From assembly GCA_014529385.2 (NCBI GenBank), contig CM043968.1:131188018-131252017 (forward strand): DNA of 64,000 nt. Reading direction: 5' to 3'. Below, one piece after another: positions 24,200 through 33,626 of this stretch. Both the position numbers and the translations under genes were made by a program. Below the pieces are notes generated by a model. That model saw only the letters and a program-made list of their open reading frames with translations, did not search any database and was not told the DNA's origin. Numbering within the stretch: position 1 is the first letter of the stretch; every line of letters starts with the position of its first letter. This DNA comes from Adiantum capillus-veneris. Lineage: Eukaryota; Streptophyta; Polypodiopsida; Polypodiales; Pteridaceae.

Positions 24200-24852
24200 C
24201 TTTTTTTTTTAGAGGACATGAAATATATTAAAGAAAATAAAATTAAATACAACTTTTCCTCACACGTGGGGAGAGAGACATCCCTTCAAAAGAAAAACAA
24301 GCTAGAGTTCTAGGCAGGCAAAAGCCATAACTAATCTCCCTCCAGAGTAGATCTTAAGCATAAGATCCTTCCAAAGATGCCATCTACGATTTTTTTGGAG
24401 GAGATGCAGGGGCCATTGGAAACATCTTGCATCTGATTGATACAAGAGATAAAGTAAGTTTCTTTAACTGTATGACAAAGGGGTTGGATTTTTCCTCCAT
24501 TTTTTGCTTGAACATTGTTTCTATCCTTTGAGACTAGCAAGCCCACGGGTACACCAGTCTCCACATATTCCAGAGTGAAATATCTATCCTAACATGTACA
24601 CCCATTGTTTAGAGCACCAATTGAGGCCCCACTTCTTGTTTTAACTTCCTTTCCAGTTGCTCATCAAATTCTAGTATGCAGGAGAACTTCTTGTAGGCCT
24701 TCCAAGCATATTGTTGCAGATAGATTTCCTTGTTGTGCCTAAATTTTGAACTCATTTGTAGAAGTATCAACTTATCCAACCTGCAAACAATTTCTTCAAG
24801 ACAGCCAGAAGAAATGTTGAAGAGGTTACAAATCTGGATAGGGGTTAGCCAA
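24200..24852 (-). mobile_element. 3' fragment of the same LINE family
   Basis: Homologous to 18146-18745. A T10 run at 24201-24210 is the poly(A) tail of a minus-strand insertion. It is truncated at about 24852, where it abuts the copied host-gene 3' flank. Confidence 0.8.
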
Positions 24853-25075
24853 TGCCCCCAATTTCTCCCCCTAGCTCATCTGCACCATAAGATACAACCC
24901 GCTACACTCATGTGTGCTACTAGAACAAAAGCAAAAATATACTTTACCTTGCGCAACTCGTTTTTGTTTCACTGTCAACACTACTGAGAGAAAAAGCCAT
25001 TTTTAAAACCTTGTTCCGCAAGGTGAACTAGCTAATTACTGGTAGCCAAAATTTACGCAATTGGTCTTGCTTGGT
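24853..25075 (+). repeat. Copy of the BPS1/ROH1-like gene 3' flank
   Basis: Matches 17310-17531 and continues into ACTAGCTAATTACTGGTAGCC, the uninterrupted form of the sequence that is split at 17532 and 22582. Confidence 0.7.
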
Positions 25076-25106
25076 GGGTGTTGCTATAGAACATCCATAT
25101 AAATTA

Positions 25107-26840
<1,734 letters not shown>

Positions 26841-26843
26841 GAA

Positions 26844-27440
26844 TTAGTCATCCTCCATCTCATCATCATCGTCATCATCATGGCAATCATCCTCGCTAAG
26901 GCTTGCAACTATGGGACTTAAATCATCGATCTCTCTCTCCTCTCTCTCGCGCTCATCCAAAGTAGTAGGCGGGAGAGAGTCGAAGATGTTCTCTATTTCA
27001 TTAGTGGTAAAAATGGTTCTCCCCCGACGTGTTACGGGAACTACGAACCAAATTTTTGGTTGGTGGATTGATGGGATATATATGACCTATAGAAGAGAAG
27101 TTCAAAGTGAGTAACATTGGTATAATTAATGTTACAAGAAAATAAGGGTAAAGAAGGTAGTCACTCACCTGCTCACAATTGCATGGCAAAACTAGATTTT
27201 CATACCTCCTTGTGTAATGCATACTAGAGTCCACCATGTAGAGGCCATTCTCATGTCGTCTAGACACATTTTCAAGCCACTTGCACTTGAAGATGAAGGT
27301 ATGCAAGGTTCTAAAATTAACCTTTAGTTTCCTTTCAATAGTCCCACAATACCTGGCTTCATCACCATTTGTGTCAAAGTTTCCCATGATGCCACAGTCC
27401 ATGGTGGTTCGACGCTCATCAATGTGGCATGTACGAAAGC
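26844..27440 (-). pseudogene. CACTA (En/Spm) transposon C-terminal exons, DUF4216-like
   Basis: Minus strand. The first exon (to 27169) reads RTCHIDERRTTMDCGIMGN, then RYCGTIERKLKVNF, TFIFKCKWLE and LPCNCEQ. This is the typical DUF4216 order of plant CACTA transposon proteins: His and Arg-rich start, YxG, FKCxW, EQV. A canonical donor (CAG|GTGAGTG at 27168) and acceptor (CTATAG, 27087-27088) join CEQ in frame to VIYIPSIHQPKIWFVVPVTR. The second exon then runs without a stop to TAA at 26846-26844, ending in an acidic Asp/Glu tail. The upstream TNP2-type part is missing, so this is a 3' remnant, or the end of a larger element. Confidence 0.7.
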
Positions 27441-27823
27441 AAGAAAAAACTATACAATATTGTCTAAGTATATGATTACTCTAACTTTGGTATGCAACCT
27501 CGTGCATACTCTCATTCTTTGTTGGTGACGTTCTCATGCTTTTTCTTCAATCATTCTCTCATGAATCCACTCAGCACTAGTGCGATCTTGGTTACATGCA
27601 AGGTGTCTAGGAACTGGGGGTGGCCTCCTGCCTCCATGCGCTTGCTTCCATGCATTAGGAAAAATATGGACTCTCCTTGGGACTTTTTGGTTAGTGAAGG
27701 CTTAAGGGAGAACCAATGAGAAGGATCTTGGGATATCACTTAGAGGGGGAGGAATGGTAGGGGTGGAGGATAATTGTCTCCCTCTTCAATGCTTGGTTCT
27801 TAGAGAGAGGTGGGAGGTAGGCG

Positions 27824-27841
27824 GGGGGGGGGGGGGGGGGG
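27824..27841. repeat. Poly(G) run
   Basis: About 18 consecutive G, an unusual homopolymer and a likely site of length error. Confidence 0.9.
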
Positions 27842-27899
27842 TAAATGGGAGGAAAGAGGTGTCATAAAAGAGGGAGGGACCCCCCAAAAAAAAATGCGC

Positions 27900-28450
27900 A
27901 TGCTTAAAAACCCTAAAAAATGAAATTTTTAAAAAGTTTCAAAGTTGACTCATTTGTCTCCAAAACTACCCCAAAACATAAAATAACTTTAAAAAGTCAA
28001 TTTTCCCCCCCAAAATCCACTTTTCTCTCTCTCCCTCACTACTTTTCTCTCCCACACTCTCCCTCTTCTCCCTCCTCCCATTCTCTCTATAGTCAAGGCA
28101 TCCATCAACAAAAGCTTTCCACCACTCTCTTCCTCTTTCCATATCTCCCCCTTCTCTCACACCTCCATCAACCCTCTACAGTCCCACACTCCATAGCCCA
28201 CAGCTCCACTATCCTCTCTACCTCTCACTCCTCCCCTCTTTCTCTATCTCCACTGTCAAAGCCACCAGAGCCACCATAGGAAGCTCGCCTCACCCTCCCC
28301 TCAGCTCCTCATTCTCTCTCCACAGTACCCACACACAATAGCCCACAGCCTTGCCGACTTCTCTCCCTCACCTTCCTCCCACCCATTTCAAATCCCTTCC
28401 TCAGCCCAACTTCCCAAGCATTTCCACGCATAGACGGCCCAAACCAGAGA
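27900..28450. other. Pyrimidine-rich tract upstream of the next gene
   Basis: Strongly C/T-rich plus strand (28010-28420) with many CTCTC, CCTCC and CCACA motifs. It may be the leader or promoter of the plus-strand gene that follows. The open frame here looks compositional. Confidence 0.4.
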
Positions 28451-28532
28451 TAGAGGAGATTGTGTTGCACAACACAAAAGATTCAGAGGGATATGGATCC
28501 CACAGGTATTCAAGAAGGGTGCATGGGTCTAC

Positions 28533-29744
28533 ATGAAACCGTCACGTGCTGGACCTCATCACGTACGATGTCGAGGCGTATTGGAATGTCATTGGAAGGG
28601 CCGACTATTGGCATTCAAAGAAACCAAGTCTGGAATGGTGGCCATCATGGAACACGTGTACAGTGCAGCTGAGATCCACCTCAAGAGAGCTTCAACTCAA
28701 TTTGCACCTCATTGTAAGTCGTCATGGTTTAGCTATCCCATGCATATGTCATGTTTACGTTTATGCGATCATTATGTTTGACTAAGGGCATTTGTAAAGA
28801 TGTTTTTCCATCCAACTTAGTTGAGGAGCAGCCGCTTGAGTGCCTCTCATGCACGTTCATGGTTGTGCATGCTCACATTGAGGAGCTTATGTTTCCTAAT
28901 GTCTCATCGAAAAAACTTACCAAGCAGCGAATATTCATGTACTCCCACAAGTACGTGGTGCCGAAGTCAAGCCAAAGCTATGGTAGGTTAGAAGCCGTGG
29001 AGACACCCTCATTGCATCGTGCAGAATGGCCAACTCCATACCATTGGGCCTTGCTTTCTTTCAAACGCAAGGTGCTGCAAGATTTCCAAGGGTCCCTAAA
29101 GTTTGGTAAGGCAACCAGATCGGTGGGTCTCAGTTGGCATTGTCCCATCCATTCGTTTGTGCATGCATTCCGCTCTCTGCCGATTGTAGAAACACCAACA
29201 ATGTTTGTTTGTTGCAAAGAAGTTGACATAGATGCAATGGACACCATTCTAGGTGTCAATTGGGGCTATGTTGACGGTTTGCATGACCGCCGTTATAAGT
29301 GCAATGTGTCTCCCACACAGCTTTGCCTTCGGTATTTGAAAGCAAGGTGCACCTTGTATGCACGGTTTAGCTACGAGAGGTGGATGCACAAACGTGGCAA
29401 ATGGATACCCTTGCAACTGACAGCCAAAAAGGTTCAATCCTTTGAAATTCGTGTCCACATGCCCAATAATGAGGTGGAGGTGGTTGCAGTGAATCCGCAT
29501 TGGACTCTTGCCAATCTTCGAGAACACTTTGTCATAATGGGATTCGAGGATGTCGGCAATGCAAGTTTCAAACTTGGACAACGCAAGGTCTGCTTTGTGC
29601 TTGCTTAGCTACCTTTTCTTATTTTTTGTGGGTATTTGTATTTTGATTGTCCACTTTTTGGTTGTGTAGATTGGAAGGCGGATGGAGGCCACTATGCTTG
29701 TTTACAAAGATTGGGCTACAGACGAAATCATCTTGTCTAAGTGA
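28533..29744 (+). CDS. Unrecognised spliced gene, possible ubiquitin-like C-terminus
   Basis: Main exon 28821-29587 encodes about 255 residues (EEQPLECLSCTFMVVHAHIE onward). An intron 29588-29669 (GTCTGC..TGTGTAG) joins GQRK in frame to IGRRMEATMLVYKDW and a stop at 29742-29744. Without splicing the frame ends at 29608. Upstream, a second intron, 28714-28820 (GTAAGT..ACTTAG), would join the frame starting at ATG 28533; the frame of that first exon is uncertain. The last 75 residues (FEIRVHMPNNEVEVVAVNPH.., FKLGQRK, DEIIL) have the strand-helix-strand rhythm of a ubiquitin-like fold, but I cannot confirm it. The gene lies 5' of another plus-strand gene and converges on the H3/transposase pair. 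Confidence 0.5.
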
Positions 29745-29901
29745 ATTGGCTTGTAACTTTAATCGTTTATATATTGGATATTTTATTAAAGATTTTGAAA
29801 AGTTTTAAGGTGTTGTACTTGATTTTGTACTTGAGTTTTAAAGTAGTGTAAATTTATTTTTAAAATGCATATTTTTTATTTTTTTCGAGATGGAATATGT
29901 C

Positions 29902-29909
29902 TATATAAG
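29902..29909 (+). promoter_or_regulatory. TATA box of the gene at 29991
   Basis: CTATATAAGG about 80 bp upstream of ATG 29991, in an otherwise AT-rich spacer. Confidence 0.6.
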
Positions 29910-29990
29910 GGGGACCACCTCCTCATTTCACCATTTTCATCCCAGCATTGCAGAGAGACCTAGCATACCCAATCACGCAAAGAGAAGACA

Positions 29991-31547
29991 TGGCTGTTAC
30001 TAGTGCTTTAGATGCATTCCTTACTGAGGTTGGGCATGCAAATCGCCCTAATCTTCAAGAATTTTTCACAACCCAACCAGATTTGGAAACCACCTTGACC
30101 CTCCACTCTCAATCTCTTGAGCACATTACTTCATACATTTCCACGTGCATGGGGAGATTCATTGTTGAGTTACCAAACCGGCCAAGGCAATGGGTCCCTG
30201 AAGGCCTTCTCCACCACATCTACCAAGGGGACATGCCATTTCATCAGCGGCACACTTTGCTACCATAGCACAACCCGCCGGAGAATATGTGCGGCATGAA
30301 GCTGATGATGTGCGAGCAATGCGTAAGGGAAGGATCAAAAACACTTTTTTCTCTGTTCAGGCCATAATGATCTTCCTCCTTCACGAGTGCCCAGCAGGCC
30401 CTGACGTAGTGCTACCACACTTGCAGATCGGCGGGGTACTGGCTGATGTGAAGGACCCCAAGCCCGCGGCCATTGACTCATCCGCAGAGGAGAGGACGCT
30501 TCCCTTGACCTATCCTGTAGGGATTCAAGGGCTCTTGGAGGCCTCTCCATCTGTCGGTTCATCCTTGGGACCGCCAGAAGGAACCACCACTCGGGATGCC
30601 ATCCCTGAGGTAGAGATTACCCGCTTCTCCTCCATTGTGGTGGGTGGGGAGGAGTTTGTGTTTATGCACGATCTGGAGAAATCCTTTAAGGTTCTCATGG
30701 ATGAGTGCTTCGCCATCCTCGATGCCCATGGCAAGTTTGAGGTTGATGCCACCACCTCCCATGATGATGATCTCCTACTGCCCATGGGGAATACTTTGGC
30801 GGACACAATGGCGATCGCACAAGCCGAGGTGGTAGCGGCCGAGCAGGCCAAGGTCTCTGAGGAGGAGTTTGTGGCCGTGCAAACCATGTGTTTGGCTAAA
30901 CATGCAAGAGTGGATTCACCACCACCTGCTGCAACACCTGTTTTGCTTGATCGAAAGGGGAAGTCAAGTGTGGATCTTTACTTGCACCCGGATGCCGATG
31001 AGTAGGATCGTAGACAAGAGGTATAGATGCTCACTTACATTTGATTGTTACAAATGATTTTGTTAATGTTATATCATAATTCTGTGCCATATCTCACAAA
31101 ACCCATGTTTTGCAGGAGGTTTTGGAGGTTGACGCCTCGGCGCAACGGTCAGGGGGGAGGAGGACGCCGTTCAGACCTCAAGCGGCACTTGCTCACTACC
31201 TCGGCACACTTCCAACTAGTGTCGTGGTGTTTGTCCATGCCGACTACTCTCCCAATGGTTGCTACAACATATTTGCTCTCCGTTCACTCTCCAAGGCGTT
31301 GTGTTTAACAACACTTGCCCAATCGGCCAACCTTGTAGTGCTTGGAAAGAAAGATTTTGCAATATCCACTTTCGGTGTTAACTTTCACGGGCACCTTATT
31401 GCCCATGTCAGCATGAACCAAGCTGTAGGGGTTAATGACACCCAAGAAATCAAAACCACTTTACTTAATAGGGAGCCACCCGAAAAGGCCAAGCGCCAGA
31501 AAATTGTAATTCGAAAGATCCTAAAGCAAAAGCCGGATATCATGTAA
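29991..31547 (+). pseudogene. Unrecognised two-exon gene, frame-broken
   Basis: ATG 29991 (MAVTSALDAF) follows a TATA box. The frame runs to about 30226, where a one-base slip at a GGGG run moves it to the frame continuing AISSAAHFATIAQPAGEYVR and on to 31005. A single TAG (31003-31005) precedes DRRQE. The intron 31021-31115 (GTATAG..TTTTGCAG) then joins it in frame to EVLEVDASAQ and a last exon ending at 31547 with a basic tail (EKAKRQKIVIRKILKQKPD) that could act as a nuclear signal. About 500 codons in all. The middle is acidic and Ala/Val-rich. I recognise no domain. It is the second of two plus-strand genes facing the transposase/H3 genes and may belong to the same element. Confidence 0.5.
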
Positions 31548-31780
31548 AGCATTGATTTCTTTAATGAAACTAATTTTTGGTGTCTACGACTCTTACTTGC
31601 AAGGTTTTGAATTTCTTATATGTTGGGCTTCCATTGTGTATGAGAAGCACCATAATTTCTGATATGACTACTAAAGGGTTTGGCAAGCATTAAGATTATT
31701 AAAATGCATACTTTGTTATATCTATGCTTCCAAAGTTATGAATGTGCCCACTGAAAATTCTTGGAAGGCTCTAAAATGGG

Positions 31781-31850
31781 CTACCACAAGGGCACGCATT
31801 TGGCCCTTCCATCAGCAAATGAAAGGGGAAAATGCGCGCCCTTGTGGCAG
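31781..31850. repeat. Stem-loop 1 in the convergent intergenic region
   Basis: CTACCACAAGGGCACGCATT at the left pairs with AATGCGCGCCCTTGTGGCAG at the right, two mismatches in 20. The same stem recurs at 32206-32279. Confidence 0.7.
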
Positions 31851-32205
31851 ATGATTTTGGACCCATCTAGGAGCATACCTAGGTGCAAAACAAAAAGACA
31901 AGACATTAATATGTTTTATCTGCTCATTTGGGGTAATCTTAAGCCCATCTTGGCCCAGATACTGAAAGTTGTAATAACAAACCACAAGAGGAAACTATGT
32001 GGCAATCTCTAGCCCATTTTGGAGTATAGGACTGACTTCACAGATGCAATAACCATCCTTCAAAATTTCTATGCTACATGGACTAAGGGGGGATGATTTC
32101 CAGATGCATCTACGCTAATTGAAGCATTGAATCAAACAAAATATCCTTATTGCTTGTTAAAATTATCTGGAAACCATTGGAAAGTGTTTGGAATGCACTA
32201 GAAAA

Positions 32206-32279
32206 GGCTGCCACAAGGGCGCACATTTTGTCCATCCATATGCCTCTGGAAGCCCCAAATGCGCGTCCTTGTGGCAGCC
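32206..32279. repeat. Stem-loop 2 in the convergent intergenic region
   Basis: GGCTGCCACAAGGGCGCACA at the left pairs with the complement at the right over 23 bp with two mismatches. It is a second copy of the stem at 31781-31850. The two stems lie between genes converging from both sides. Confidence 0.75.
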
Positions 32280-32464
32280 AATTTGGGGGCATACCAAGCC
32301 ATTTTCAACACTTTGTAGATGCTTTTTCCATGCAATAGTGAGTCACATAGCATGTATGCATCAGGAAGTGCATGCCCCACTTAGCTAATGGCTACATACA
32401 TACGATAGAAGGTAGACAAAACTTGGACCAATGCTACATCGCATGGTACAAAATTAAAACAATA

Positions 32465-32576
32465 CAATGCGCAATGGGGTATACAATAAAAGACGCTTAT
32501 ATTCAAATTCTTCCCAATACAATGCACAGAGTGGGGTATACAATCAAAAGACTCTTGTATTCAAATTCTTCCCAAT
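32465..32576. repeat. Two-copy direct repeat of about 56 bp
   Basis: GGGGTATACAAT..AAAAGAC and TATTCAAATTCTTCCCAAT occur in both copies (32465-32518 and 32520-32576). It lies just past the 3' end of the H3-like gene. Confidence 0.8.
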
Positions 32577-32622
32577 CTTGGAAGTTCCATAAATACAAAA
32601 AGGTTTGATGCCTAATTACAAG

Positions 32623-33485
32623 CTATTCCTCATGGCGCAAATGGCGAGAAAGCTGCATATCCTTGGGCATAATGGTTACACGCTTTGCATGGATGGTACA
32701 TAGGTTCGAATCCTCGAATATGCTAGTTAGATATTGCTCTGCTGCCTCTTGGAATGCCTCTATGGCCACGACGCCCATCCGAAACTGAGTGTTGTACAAT
32801 TGAAAAACCTCCCTGCATAGCCTTGCAAAAGGGGCTCTCTGAATCAAGAGCTCGGTGCTCTTTTGATAGTGGCAAATCTCCGCAAAAGCACGGATGGACT
32901 TTCGTACCTTCTGAGGTCGACGTGGAGGTGCATTTGTGGCACGAGTTGGGGCAGCTTGCTTCCTCTTCTTGTAGACAATGCTCTTTCTCTTTTTTTTGTG
33001 CACAGGCACTTCCAACACCTCATAATCTGATTCCACCCACTCTCCATCTGATTCGTGCTCTTCACTATTGTGCGGATGTGATGGTGTAGGTCCACTCCCT
33101 TTAGGAAGTGTCTTACCCCCAATAGACATGTGAGCCTCATAAGTTTGTATTTTAACGCCAACCCATGGGGCATCTTCATCCGTTTGCGTCTCTTCGGAGC
33201 CTTCTGACGGCTGCTTTTGGCTATTTGTTTCTTTACCTTGGTCGCTCTCATCCTCTCTATTGCCATTAGAATCGTTGGAGTCCGATGAATAGACAACAAG
33301 GCGATGCTTCCTTCTCTCTTTTGCTGCTGTAGAGGAGTGGCCATGCTGATTTGAAGCTCCAGCTTCATCTGTGTGGACTTCACCTTGAGCTTGTGAAGTT
33401 CCAGCTTCTGTTACTGTACCTTTGAGTCGTTGTCCATCCGGCCCCGTTGGATATGCAATCCTTGCCGTTTGTTTGTTCTTGCCAT
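32623..33485 (-). CDS. Histone H3 variant with a long tail insertion, inside a transposon region
   Basis: Minus strand. The C-terminal about 95 residues are an unmistakable H3 histone fold: YQKSTELLI, then [40 protein letters not shown] and [10 protein letters not shown] at the end. The loop-1 region is not lengthened as in plant CENH3. The frame is open upstream to about 33470. ATG 33483-33485 begins MART, and one base out of frame the sequence continues as KQTAR, so the canonical H3 start ARTKQTAR is present with one base missing near 33468-33474. Between tail and fold lie about 150 extra residues, Ser/Glu/Asp-rich then Lys/Arg-rich (HKKKRKS, YKKRKQ). Total is about 287 residues, against 135-136 for normal H3. 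With the break respected, translation could start at ATG 33129, leaving a 168-residue protein with the whole fold. Intronless, with a TATA-like box 44-52 bp upstream; it follows the transposase gene on the same strand. Confidence 0.85.
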
Positions 33486-33528
33486 GGTAGCACCTAGTTG
33501 GGAAAATGACAAAATGAGCGCCTTCAAC

Positions 33529-33537
33529 CTTTAAATA
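33529..33537 (-). promoter_or_regulatory. TATA-like box of the H3 variant gene
   Basis: TATTTAAAG on the minus strand, 44-52 bp before the ATG at 33485. It supports that start and suggests the gene has its own promoter rather than depending on the transposase gene. Confidence 0.5.
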
Positions 33538-33626
33538 GGTTTTTTTGAGATTTGGGTCCTTTCACACTATGCGGCCAATTGAGTGAAACTCAAATAAACC
33601 AATTGTATTTAACAAGTAAACCTAGA

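Noticed and set aside
28010-28279. 119-codon Ser/Pro/Leu frame
   Set aside because: Result of the pyrimidine-rich composition; no conserved motif.
32653-32720. tRNA-like stretch containing an exact GGTTCGAATCC box B
   Set aside because: It lies inside the H3 histone-fold coding sequence (opposite strand of the [16 protein letters not shown] region), is fully explained by that protein, and does not form a convincing cloverleaf.
32623-33129. Centromeric H3 (CENH3) as the identity of the histone
   Set aside because: The fold lacks the longer loop 1 typical of plant CENH3, and keeps canonical H3 wording at the C-terminus ([10 protein letters not shown]) and at the tail start.
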